10,206 nucleotides of DNA from an uncultured Alphaproteobacteria bacterium. GTDB lineage: Bacteria; Pseudomonadota; Alphaproteobacteria; UBA7985; CAJQQZ01. The position numbers and the translations under genes are program-made. A model generated the notes under the pieces. The model had not been told where the DNA came from, made no database searches, and was given only the letters and a program-made list of their open reading frames with translations. Positions within the stretch are counted from its first letter, which is position 1, and the number at the start of each line of letters is the position of its first letter. Shown in pieces: positions 1-6,414 of the stretch. The stretch is taken from positions 1 to 10,206 of the forward strand of contig CAJQQJ010000296.1 of NCBI GenBank assembly GCA_905480445.1. The letters are read 5' to 3'.

Positions 1-376
1 CTCATGAGCATTCAGCATCGTAAAAGCAAGCAATGCCCAAAACGCAACTCCCAACAACCATGTTTGCCAAAGACCGTAGCCCACCAAACAACTCACTGTA
101 AAAGCCGCGACAGATGAGAGAGCGAATCGCTGTATTGACGCGGCTAATGTTCCCAAGAACCTAAAGAACAGAGCAATGAGAGCGACCGCAAACGCGACAC
201 CAAACAGCCCGAATTCGAGCCAAATTTGAAGGGCCATATTGTGTGGATGATGGGCAATCAAACGAGGCACATAGCGGTCTTCAGTCAACTGAATTCTTTT
301 GGCGTTTCCATCAGTGTCCAAATCAATCAATTCCCCAGAATGAGCCGCCCTAAGACCTCGGCCTGAGAACGGTTTT
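1..376 (-). pseudogene. O-antigen ligase-like protein, 3' part in a shifted frame, cut by window edge
   Basis: Reading the minus strand in the frame that starts codons at 300, 297 and so on gives an open frame from the ligase break to base 1. Just after the break it reads KPFSGRGLRAAH, a good match to the family pattern following the R-xx-IW motif. It then carries the diagnostic HPHN motif at 249-238, followed by ALQIWLEFGLFG and hydrophobic helices ending in GLWQTWLLG, all typical of the ligase C-terminus. Removing one base from the four-T run at 373-376 (AAAA in the coding strand) joins this to the upstream frame as VRKPFSGRG. This is therefore one gene broken by a single extra base. It could be a true pseudogene or a sequencing indel. 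The 3' end lies outside the window. Confidence 0.72.
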
Positions 377-1234
377 GCGCACCAATTCGGAAGTGTAAGA
401 CCAAATCACAAGTCGATGTTTGCTAGAAAAGGGCAAAAATTCAGCTTCATGACCGTACTTCTCATATATCTGATGTGTGAGCAAAGGAAAGGTGAGTAAC
501 ACTAAGATGATGCCTGAGCCCAAAAACCGCCTTGTCCAAGTCAAATTCAAACTGGCAAGAACAAAACAAACTCCGCTTATCACGATGGCCGCCTGGGCTG
601 TCTCACTTTTGGTTTGAAAAATAGCATAGGCAACAAGAACAAGGAGTGAAGCGGTTACAACAGAAAATGCTACTTTTGATTTCTTGAACAGCGTTAACCG
701 ACAATAAAGTAAGATCGGCCAAATCCAGACGGCAAGCACTACCGCTGGGCGGTTTCCATATTCAGCCCCTAATCTTTTCACAATTCCAGTGAGAGACATA
801 AAGAGCTTTTGATCCCAATGATCAAAATAGATTTTTAGGAAAAAGTAAAAAGCCGCGAAAAACAATCCACCAAAAAACCAGTGTCTTAGCATCGATTGTT
901 GGCGTTGTTCTAACAAACTCCATTGAACAATGGAGAAATAGGCACAAAGACAAAGCACCAATGCCTTGCCAACATAAATTGGGCCTCCGTCTTTGGTTGG
1001 TACCAAAACAGAATGAATTAACAAGAAACCGAAACAGCCAACAAGAAGGAGGAATGAATTCTTTGACAGAAGAGGTGTCGCCAGCGCGCGCTTACCCGCA
1101 ACATACGCAGTACTTAGTGTCCCATTGAGTACTGTTACTAGGGGCAGCGATATTGGATTTATCATTACAAGCATCAGCACGGAAGGCGCCGAAAGAACTT
1201 GCAGCCAAAAAATGGCAGTTAACAACTTACCCAA
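350..1234 (-). CDS. O-antigen ligase / Wzy-like membrane protein, 5' part up to a frameshift
   Basis: Multi-spanning inner-membrane protein of the O-antigen ligase/polymerase (Wzy_C) superfamily, which joins or polymerises surface polysaccharide on the periplasmic side. The 294 residues hold about eight to ten hydrophobic segments and the family signature R274-xx-IW278 near the end. The reading frame then leaves the family after K287: the last seven residues (TVLRPRS) look unrelated, and the expected continuation lies in another frame (see the 1-376 entry). The start is uncertain. The frame is open back to a stop near 1320 with no ATG or GTG, so a TTG at 1234, two bases after the stop of the upstream methyltransferase gene, is the best candidate and implies translational coupling with it. 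The family is clear from the combined reading; whether it is a ligase or a polymerase is not. Confidence 0.75.
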   Translation of the reverse strand: MGKLLTAIFWLQVLSAPSVLMLVMINPISLPLVTVLNGTLSTAYVAGKRALATPLLSKNSFLLLVGCFGFLLIHSVLVPTKDGGPIYVGKALVLCLCAYFSIVQWSLLEQRQQSMLRHWFFGGLFFAAFYFFLKIYFDHWDQKLFMSLTGIVKRLGAEYGNRPAVVLAVWIWPILLYCRLTLFKKSKVAFSVVTASLLVLVAYAIFQTKSETAQAAIVISGVCFVLASLNLTWTRRFLGSGIILVLLTFPLLTHQIYEKYGHEAEFLPFSSKHRLVIWSYTSELVRKTVLRPRS

Positions 1235-1236
1235 CT

Positions 1237-2166
1237 CTAATGACTTTCTGAGCCAAGAAAAAGGACGTGGTTGTTTTTCGTCGAAATGCTGTGCCGGTAA
1301 CCCAAGGACAGCAGTTGTCCTAGCAGATCACTGCGCCATCTATCTTCTGATTTTTCGATGACAATCGTATTTGGAAAACGTGCAGAACTGTCGCTCCGCA
1401 AGAATGGCATGAGAGCGACGTCTTCAAAGCCTTCGATATCGATTTTCAGAACATCAATCTTCTCAATACTATGAAGATCTAAGACTTGATTCAAACTGTG
1501 CGAAGGTACGCTAATCTTTTCTCCACCAAACTCTGCGAATGCGCTGGCTTCGCCTAGATTGTCGGGATGAAGCACTAATTCCAGTTCACCCTCGCCTTCC
1601 CCAATGCCAAGCTGCTCAAGAATAACAGTTGCTTTTATCTCATTCATTGAGACATTTGTTTTCAAACGCTCAAAAGTCACAGGGTTGGGTTCGAATGCTA
1701 GAATGGTTCCATTGCCACCCAGCGCTTGAGCAGCTCTTAAAGAATAGAGCCCTACATTGGCACCGATATCGACAAAAACCCCATCTGCTGGCAGTCTCTC
1801 AGAGATTATCGCTCTTTCTTCTTGATCAAAGAACTGAGGCATAAAAAGAAAGCGGCGTTCGCAAATGTTATCGTGAAGATGAAGCTTCACTTTGATACCC
1901 TCAACCTGTGCTTCAACAGGAACAGGCAAACCCTTCATCACCAGTTTACGGCCAAGCAGTGCTAGACGTCGACCTAACCAGTTGGTTGGTCGACGTTGGC
2001 AGAAAGCAATTAACTTGTTTTTCCAATCAGGTATGAGAGGCTGGAGGATCATCGGCTTCATTAAAGGTCCATTTAGGACAAAAAGAGGTTGTTCGCCGCG
2101 CAACCTAGAAAATTGGTGACTTCTTTGCAAAGATATTCGTTGTCCCTGCAGTTGACTTCCCTCCAC
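1237..2166 (-). CDS. FkbM family SAM-dependent methyltransferase
   Basis: Probable O-methyltransferase of the FkbM family, which commonly methylates sugars in surface polysaccharides or secondary metabolites. It is cytoplasmic, with no signal peptide or membrane segment. The SAM-binding motif I is VDIGANVG (residues 132-139). An acidic/adenine-binding FEPNP follows (158-162), then the family motif KIDIEG (241-246). The preceding stretch, DNICERRFLFMPQFFDQEER, is also typical of FkbM proteins. The ORF as drawn begins at a GTG at 2166 with only a weak GAGAAA upstream. The first 35 residues are polar and not obviously conserved, so translation may start at M36 (ATG at 2061) instead. It is followed two bases after its stop by the O-antigen-ligase-like gene, and the pair probably forms one transcript for modifying and assembling a surface glycan. 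The acceptor is unknown. Confidence 0.85.
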   Translation of the reverse strand: MEGSQLQGQRISLQRSHQFSRLRGEQPLFVLNGPLMKPMILQPLIPDWKNKLIAFCQRRPTNWLGRRLALLGRKLVMKGLPVPVEAQVEGIKVKLHLHDNICERRFLFMPQFFDQEERAIISERLPADGVFVDIGANVGLYSLRAAQALGGNGTILAFEPNPVTFERLKTNVSMNEIKATVILEQLGIGEGEGELELVLHPDNLGEASAFAEFGGEKISVPSHSLNQVLDLHSIEKIDVLKIDIEGFEDVALMPFLRSDSSARFPNTIVIEKSEDRWRSDLLGQLLSLGYRHSISTKNNHVLFLGSESH

Positions 2167-2194
2167 TTTCTCGATTTCTTTAGTTTGCGGGCCT

Positions 2195-2201
2195 AGAGGA
2201 G
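2195..2201 (+). promoter_or_regulatory. Shine-Dalgarno site for the 42-residue small ORF
   Basis: AGAGGAG lies 10 bases before the ATG at 2212. It is the main reason to accept the short ORF at 2212-2340 as a real gene, since this purine-rich box has no other start codon to serve. Confidence 0.6.
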
Positions 2202-2211
2202 TTAATCAACG

Positions 2212-2340
2212 ATGGATAAGAAAAGACTGGCAAAGTGGGGATCAAGCGCGCTTTTCCTCTTTTTTCTAATCAAAGGCCTTTTGTGGTTGGCATTTGGCAG
2301 CAGCGCTTTATATGGCCTTTGGCATTGGTTCGGTTTTTAG
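2212..2340 (+). CDS. Small single-pass membrane protein (42 residues), unknown function
   Basis: ATG-started frame of 42 codons ending in TAG at 2338-2340. It begins with a positively charged stretch (MDKKRLAKWG) and continues into one long hydrophobic, aromatic-rich helix (about residues 11-41, with several Phe, Leu, Trp and Gly), as expected of a small inner-membrane protein with its N-terminus inside. A good Shine-Dalgarno box precedes it. It lies 11 bases before the first thioesterase gene, so it heads that operon and its translation may feed the weak TTG start downstream. I do not recognise a named family. It is too short for homology to be judged by eye, and it might act mainly as a leader. 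Coding status rests on the ribosome site, the clean charge-then-hydrophobic pattern and the operon position. Confidence 0.6.
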   Translation: MDKKRLAKWGSSALFLFFLIKGLLWLAFGSSALYGLWHWFGF

Positions 2341-2351
2341 TGGATTAGAAT

Positions 2352-2834
2352 TTGGAAAATAACGCTCCGAAAATTGACTATCTCAAGGGTATCAGAGACT
2401 TTTTTGAAAAGGGACTGGGGCCCGCTAAAGATTTTTCTTACTCAATTATTAGATGCGACGCTGAGGGTGCCACAATCGATATGCCCTATCAAGCCGATCT
2501 TGCCATTTCAAAATCTGATGGCGCTATGCACGGCGCCGTCTTGACAACTTTAGTCGATACTTGCCTCGGCATGGCAGCGCTCACTAAATCCGCTGGCACC
2601 CGTCCAATCGCGACGGTCGACCTAAGAGTGGATTTCTTACGCCCAAGCAAAACCAATCGTGACATTCGAAGTCATTGTGTTTGTTACCATCTCGATGGCG
2701 ACCTGGCTTTTGCTGAAGGCACTGTAAGCGACAAAACTTCTGGAGAAATACTTGTGAAGGCCATGGGCACTTTCATGTTGGGCACTAAAGGCCCGGACTT
2801 TTCAAAGCTGCAACTGAAATCCGAAAGAAGCTGA
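2352..2834 (+). CDS. PaaI-like hotdog-fold acyl-CoA thioesterase (first of pair)
   Basis: Cytoplasmic thioesterase of the PaaI/YdiI hotdog family, which hydrolyses acyl- or aryl-CoA thioesters. The core signature is MHGAVLTTLVDTCLG: H60-G61 of the hot-dog helix and D69 at the position of the catalytic carboxylate of E. coli PaaI. It is followed by a beta strand ending in VDLRVDFLRPS, also typical. At 160 residues it is the normal size. The start must be TTG at 2352: an in-frame TAG lies at 2346-2348 and the next ATG is deep inside the domain. The ribosome site is weak, so coupling to the small ORF upstream is likely. The gene is followed after two bases by a second, divergent thioesterase, and the two may form a mixed oligomer. 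The substrate cannot be read from the sequence. Confidence 0.85.
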   Translation: MENNAPKIDYLKGIRDFFEKGLGPAKDFSYSIIRCDAEGATIDMPYQADLAISKSDGAMHGAVLTTLVDTCLGMAALTKSAGTRPIATVDLRVDFLRPSKTNRDIRSHCVCYHLDGDLAFAEGTVSDKTSGEILVKAMGTFMLGTKGPDFSKLQLKSERS

Positions 2835-2836
2835 CC

Positions 2837-3274
2837 ATGGCTTACGACCCAGCCTACCAGCTTTCCGCAGAGCAACTGAAAAGTCTTATCGAAGACTCTC
2901 CATTTTTTTCGAGGTTTAACTACGACCTCAGCCTGTCGAATGACGCAGGACTGGTGACCCGCTTGCCTTTTTCTGATCACCTTATTGGCAATGCTATCAT
3001 CAAGGCGATCCATGGCGGCGTGGTTGCCTCATTTCTTGAAAACACTGCCTGGCTAGAGGTTTCAGCACGACTGGGTGAAGAAGTTTCCCTGCGCCCCTTT
3101 ACCACCACTAACGATTATCTTCGCCCGACAGAGGATCACGATCTTTTTGCGCGTGCACAGGTCGTAAAATGGGGAAAACGCAGTGTTTCCGTGGTTGCAA
3201 CAGCTTGGCAAAAAAATTCAGACAAGCCTGTCAGTCAGGCCTCCTGCCATTTTTTGATTTCCGCAAAGAGTTAA
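2837..3274 (+). CDS. PaaI-like hotdog-fold acyl-CoA thioesterase (second of pair)
   Basis: Second hotdog-fold thioesterase, 145 residues, only distantly similar to the one before it. The signature is IHGGVVASFLENTAW, with H59-G60 conserved and E68 where the first protein has Asp. Glu in that position is found in the 4-hydroxybenzoyl-CoA thioesterase branch and Asp in PaaI, so both proteins could be active. A strand reading TNDYLRPTEDHD corresponds to the usual YLRP element. ATG at 2837 lies two bases after the previous stop, with GAAAGAAG as ribosome site inside the end of that gene. The tight spacing argues for translational coupling and equal production, hence possibly a heteromeric enzyme. 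The next gene starts four bases after its stop. Confidence 0.82.
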   Translation: MAYDPAYQLSAEQLKSLIEDSPFFSRFNYDLSLSNDAGLVTRLPFSDHLIGNAIIKAIHGGVVASFLENTAWLEVSARLGEEVSLRPFTTTNDYLRPTEDHDLFARAQVVKWGKRSVSVVATAWQKNSDKPVSQASCHFLISAKS

Positions 3275-3278
3275 ATCT

Positions 3279-4097
3279 ATGCCGTCGGCCCAACCCTCGA
3301 ATCAGCTAAAGGTTACTGTAGCCGGATGCGGTGACATGGGGCTTCCCATGGCCAGAGCAATGCTTAGTTCGGGGCACGACGTCCGTGGCTTTGACATCAG
3401 AGCAAAAGATGAATTTGGCGATTTTTCCGCTCGAATGATTGAAGACATCTCACTTGTCAGAGAAGATACAGACGTCCTAATTTCTGTCGTTCGTGATGAG
3501 CAGCAAACAGATGCGCTTTTGTTTGAAGAACAAGCCATTATTAGAACAAACAGGCACCCAGGCTACCTCGTGATTAGTTCAACGCTTTCACCGAACTACA
3601 TAACTGACTTAGCCACGCGGCTGCCGCGGACTGTTCAATTGATCGATGCCCCCATGTCAGGCGCTGTAATGGCAGCCGAGAGTGCTTCTTTGACATTCAT
3701 GATTGGTGGCGACGCCACTGCCAAGCAGAAGCTGAAACCATTTTTTGAGGCAATGGGTGCAGCCTTGTTTGACATGGGACAGCTAGGGGCTGGCATGACA
3801 GCCAAAGTGATGAACAACTACATCACAGCCGCCGCTGCCGTCGCAACAAGACAAACCCTGGAAAGAGCCCAAGAATTGGGAGTGGAGCCAGCTAAGCTTT
3901 TAGAGGTCATCCACGCCAGCTCTGGACAAAATTGGTTTGCTAGCAATTTCGAGGAAATCTATTGGTCGACACAAAACTATGAACCCAGCAACACCATGGG
4001 CATCTTAGAAAAAGACGTTCGATCATCGCTGGCTCCGTTCGAAGGGCCGCAATCGGAATTGGATACAGCGATCTTGAATCACCTTAAGAATCTGTAA
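3279..4097 (+). CDS. 3-hydroxyisobutyrate dehydrogenase-like NAD(P)-binding beta-hydroxyacid dehydrogenase
   Basis: Member of the beta-hydroxyacid dehydrogenase family (3-hydroxyisobutyrate, tartronate semialdehyde reductase and relatives), which oxidises a beta-hydroxyacid or reduces a semialdehyde with NAD(P). The Rossmann motif is G16-C-G18-DM-G21 at the N-terminus. The substrate-binding element DAPMSGAV lies at residues 123-130, the catalytic lysine is K176 in KVMNN, with N179/N180, and the C-terminal cofactor/substrate lysine is in LEKDV (K245). At 272 residues it is slightly shorter than the usual 290-300, the C-terminus ending soon after that motif. ATG at 3279 follows the second thioesterase by four bases with AAAGAG upstream. 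The context suggests a small acyl-CoA/hydroxyacid pathway, but the exact substrate is not determined. Confidence 0.88.
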   Translation: MPSAQPSNQLKVTVAGCGDMGLPMARAMLSSGHDVRGFDIRAKDEFGDFSARMIEDISLVREDTDVLISVVRDEQQTDALLFEEQAIIRTNRHPGYLVISSTLSPNYITDLATRLPRTVQLIDAPMSGAVMAAESASLTFMIGGDATAKQKLKPFFEAMGAALFDMGQLGAGMTAKVMNNYITAAAAVATRQTLERAQELGVEPAKLLEVIHASSGQNWFASNFEEIYWSTQNYEPSNTMGILEKDVRSSLAPFEGPQSELDTAILNHLKNL

Positions 4098-4176
4098 AGA
4101 TCAAGCTATCACAGAGATTTGCACTGGCAAGCTGTTGCGTTGCAGAAAGCGAACCGATAAAAGTCACACAATTCTG

Positions 4177-4184
4177 TAGGAGGT
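4177..4184 (+). promoter_or_regulatory. Strong Shine-Dalgarno site fixing the GTG start at 4192
   Basis: TAGGAGGT lies 8 bases before a GTG at 4192. It is close to the ideal anti-16S complement and decides the start of the L,D-transpeptidase, whose signal peptide then begins directly with a short charged segment. The 94-base gap from the previous stop probably also contains a promoter, but I could not find a convincing -35/-10 pair. Confidence 0.75.
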
Positions 4185-4191
4185 TTGATTC

Positions 4192-5232
4192 GTGGCAAGT
4201 TGGTTGCAAAGATTATTTTTTGTTTCTGTCACTCTGTTGACAGCATTGCTTTTCGGTACGCAGGCTTTTTCTGCGCAAACGTCGCCTTGGGCACCTAAAA
4301 CCGATGAAATTATTGACGCTGTCTCTTGGGCGCCGAGTAATACTAATCAGTTTCATCTTTTCACTGGCCAGCACGTTGTTATTCCAACAAATGAGAAATC
4401 TTTTCTCAACAATCTATCTCCTGAGCTCCTTAGGCACTACGAGGTCATCCTCTATGTGGACAAAAACGCCAAAGGCGGTGTCGCTCAAAGGGTCATATGG
4501 CTTGAGAAGCCGCTAGCAGGTGATGCTTGGAATCATTGGCGACCTCGCTATGTTTGGCGAACCTCAACAGGTCGAGAGCGCCAAGAAGAGAAGGGTTTTT
4601 CCGGTACTCCAACCGGGATCTACAACCTGCATGGCACGAGACAGCATGCTTACTATGAATCGCGCCTCTTTGACGGTTCTCCAATGCCTTTCACACTCTT
4701 CATTGATCACAGAAACAAATGGGGTGGCGGCAGTGGCATCGCCTTTCATGCGGCCCCCACTTACGCACATAGTAAACTGGGTAACCGTGCTTCTGGTGGA
4801 TGTATGAGATTGCATTATGACAATGCTCGCTATCTCTTTCACACTCTGAGAGCCAGCCATAAAGGCTTCGTGCCCAAAATGGATTACCTCGATAATGGGT
4901 CCACGAATCTTGTGGGCAAAGTGATGAGGGACGAGTTTGGACGGGTTGTGAAACGTAAAGGCTTGAAAGCTCTTATCGTTATCGACGACGGGCAATATAC
5001 CGCTGTGCAAGATCAAATCGTATTGGCGTCGTACAAGCCAAAGACAAAGCCCGGTGATTTGCCTGTGCACCTTCCGGACCTGGTTGTTGAGATTGAAGAA
5101 GATGCAGTCGTGCGTCCGGTCTCAGGACCGACACGCACACGCAGCCGAACAAGAGCTTCAGCAACAGTTGTCAAAAAGAAGCCGAAGAAAAACATCAACA
5201 AAATCACTCAGCGTCTCGCTGACGCCCGGTAA
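4192..5232 (+). CDS. Exported L,D-transpeptidase (YkuD domain) with basic C-terminal tail
   Basis: Periplasmic YkuD-domain L,D-transpeptidase, the class that makes meso-DAP-meso-DAP crosslinks in peptidoglycan or attaches proteins to it. A signal peptide covers about residues 1-28 (MASWLQR, hydrophobic core, AFSA cleavage site). The domain has TPTGIYNL at 139-146, H186 in IAFHAAP, and the active-site motif SGGCMRL with nucleophile C204 and R206. This is a variant of the common SHGC motif with Gly in place of His, as in a number of proteobacterial members. After the domain come about 130 residues including an acidic patch (IEEDAVV, ~301-307) and an Arg/Lys-rich end (about 315-333). It is followed after 20 bases by the CDGSH gene and may be co-transcribed with it. 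Catalytic class is certain; the crosslinked partner is unknown. Confidence 0.88.
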   Translation: MASWLQRLFFVSVTLLTALLFGTQAFSAQTSPWAPKTDEIIDAVSWAPSNTNQFHLFTGQHVVIPTNEKSFLNNLSPELLRHYEVILYVDKNAKGGVAQRVIWLEKPLAGDAWNHWRPRYVWRTSTGRERQEEKGFSGTPTGIYNLHGTRQHAYYESRLFDGSPMPFTLFIDHRNKWGGGSGIAFHAAPTYAHSKLGNRASGGCMRLHYDNARYLFHTLRASHKGFVPKMDYLDNGSTNLVGKVMRDEFGRVVKRKGLKALIVIDDGQYTAVQDQIVLASYKPKTKPGDLPVHLPDLVVEIEEDAVVRPVSGPTRTRSRTRASATVVKKKPKKNINKITQRLADAR

Positions 5233-5252
5233 CTTGAAACAAGGCGAATTTA

Positions 5253-5657
5253 ATGACAAACAGCATAAAAGTTAACCCGAATGGCCCACTGTCTGCAAAA
5301 GGCTCGTTGAACATATCCGTTTCGGGCGCTTCTGAAGAAAAGAGCTCGGCTTATCTTTGCCGCTGTGGTGCTTCAGCAAACAAACCTTACTGCGATGGTG
5401 CCCATAAAGCTTGCGAGTTTGAGGATGCCGGCGGATTGGGTGAACACCAACTGACCTCTGGTGAAAACACTGGGGCCGAAACGCTGGAAATCAACGTAAA
5501 GAAAAACGGGCCCCTAGTTGTCAGTGGTCATGTAACGCTCACTGGCGGCGAGGAAGTTTGCCAAAGCGAGCGTCTGTTTCTCTGTCGTTGTGGTGCTTCT
5601 AAAAACCGCCCCTATTGTGATGGAAGCCATAAAGCCACAGGTTTCGAAGCGGACTAA
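5253..5657 (+). CDS. Tandem CDGSH iron-sulfur domain protein
   Basis: Small cytoplasmic protein with two CDGSH domains, each of which binds a 2Fe-2S cluster through three Cys and one His (mitoNEET/CISD3 type). Cluster one: C36, C38, C47, H51 in CRCGASANKPYCDGAH. Cluster two: C111, C113, C122, H126 in CRCGASKNRPYCDGSH. The protein is an internal duplication: residues about 5-57 and 80-133 align, including the NGPL-x3-G element that opens each half. It has no signal peptide or membrane segment, unlike the mitochondrial outer-membrane members. The role is probably redox or cluster transfer and is not specified by the sequence. ATG at 5253 has AAGG about 10 bases upstream. Its stop overlaps the stop of the convergent dehalogenase gene by four bases. 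Confidence 0.9.
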   Translation: MTNSIKVNPNGPLSAKGSLNISVSGASEEKSSAYLCRCGASANKPYCDGAHKACEFEDAGGLGEHQLTSGENTGAETLEINVKKNGPLVVSGHVTLTGGEEVCQSERLFLCRCGASKNRPYCDGSHKATGFEAD

Positions 5658-6334
5658 AGCAAACTTGCTAGCTCATCCAAGGAAGTGATCTGGGTGACGA
5701 GCTCGCCGGGCAAATTTTCTGGAATTTGACCAAAACGGTTTAGCCAAACGACATTAAAGCCAAAATCAGCCGCCGCGCTTGCATCCCAGGCGTTTGTGGA
5801 CATGAAACAGATTTCATCTGCCGTGACACCAAAACGATCCCCTACCATTTGATAGACCGATGGGTCTGGCTTGTAGATCCCTACGTCGTCAATAGACAGT
5901 GAGGCATCAAGGACATCATTCAATCCTGCTGAGTCGGTTGCAGCGTCTAACATCGCGCGATTGCCATTGGATAGGATCGCCGTTTGCAACCCACGTGCTT
6001 TCAAAGCTTGTAGACAAGGAATGACGTCGTCGTAGGCATCAAGCGTCATGTAAAGATTCATCAGTGACTTATGTAATTCAGGATCATCGACGCCATGTGC
6101 CTCTAGTGCAAATGCCAGTCCCTCACTCGTTACTTGCCAAAAATCAGCATGGTTCTTCATCAACGACCTAAGCCAGGTGTATTGCAGCTGCTTTAGACGC
6201 CAGGTATCCGAAACGGCCTGCGCTTTGTCGCCCAATGCCTGCCCTCCTCGTGCCACAGCCGAGTGAACATTGAACAAAGTCCCATAGGCATCGAAAGCGC
6301 AGACTTTGATTTTCTCCAGCTGTGGATGGGGCAT
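5654..6334 (-). CDS. Haloacid dehalogenase type II (L-2-haloacid dehalogenase-like)
   Basis: HAD-superfamily hydrolase of the type II haloacid dehalogenase group, which removes halide from L-2-haloacids via an aspartyl ester. Every catalytic position known from Pseudomonas L-DEX YL is present: nucleophile D15 and T19 (FDAYGTLF), R46 in WRLKQLQYTWLRSLM, S122-N123 (LSNGN), K155 and Y161 (YKPDPSVY), and S179, N181, D184 (MSTNAWD). The length of 226 residues is normal. I start it at ATG 6334 because GAGGAG lies six bases upstream; the frame is open for 12 more codons but those look non-coding. It is divergent from the nitrile hydratase genes and convergent with the CDGSH gene. Dehalogenase activity is likely, but some relatives act on other 2-substituted acids or phosphates. 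Confidence 0.88.
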   Translation of the reverse strand: MPHPQLEKIKVCAFDAYGTLFNVHSAVARGGQALGDKAQAVSDTWRLKQLQYTWLRSLMKNHADFWQVTSEGLAFALEAHGVDDPELHKSLMNLYMTLDAYDDVIPCLQALKARGLQTAILSNGNRAMLDAATDSAGLNDVLDASLSIDDVGIYKPDPSVYQMVGDRFGVTADEICFMSTNAWDASAAADFGFNVVWLNRFGQIPENLPGELVTQITSLDELASLL

Positions 6335-6340
6335 TGTTTT

Positions 6341-6346
6341 CTCCTC
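6341..6346 (-). promoter_or_regulatory. Shine-Dalgarno site choosing ATG 6334 for the dehalogenase
   Basis: The minus strand reads GAGGAG at these bases, six bases before ATG 6334. It supports the shorter 226-residue protein over the 238-residue frame that begins at 6370. Confidence 0.75.
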
Positions 6347-6354
6347 AAAGATTC

Positions 6355-6397
6355 TTGGCAACAGCCCCAAAATGGAGCATTAATTGTTCTAGACAAT
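6355..6397 (+). promoter_or_regulatory. Candidate promoter with 15-base operator-like dyad upstream of the nitrile hydratase genes
   Basis: The 80-base gap between divergent starts at 6334 and 6415 contains a perfect inverted repeat, ATTGT-TCTAG-ACAAT, at 6383-6397. It also fits the T-N11-A shape of LysR-type sites. A -35-like TTGGCA (6355-6360) stands 18 bases before ATTAAT (6379-6384), a poor -10, so the dyad would cover the -10/start region and suit a repressor. No regulator gene is adjacent. The dyad is directly visible; the promoter and operator roles are inference. Confidence 0.35.
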
Positions 6398-6414
6398 AGC
6401 GAAGGGAAGCAAAA

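Noticed and set aside
350..400. Programmed ribosomal frameshift in the ligase gene
   Set aside because: The run is only four A residues, I see no canonical slippery heptamer or downstream structure, and such recoding is not known for this family.
1125..2119. Plus-strand open frames opposite the ligase and methyltransferase genes
   Set aside because: Their translations show no family features, while the minus-strand frames carry clear motifs.
4135..4161. TTGCGT and GATAAA as a promoter for the L,D-transpeptidase
   Set aside because: The spacing is only 15 bases and both boxes are poor matches; a promoter is likely in this gap but not this one with any confidence.
4493..5275. Several overlapping open frames on both strands within the L,D-transpeptidase region
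   Set aside because: They are shadows of a gene with a signal peptide and complete active site; none has recognisable protein features or a ribosome site.
6335..6370. Longer dehalogenase start at 6370
   Set aside because: The 12 extra codons include the GAGGAG ribosome site of ATG 6334 and show no similarity to the family's N-terminus.
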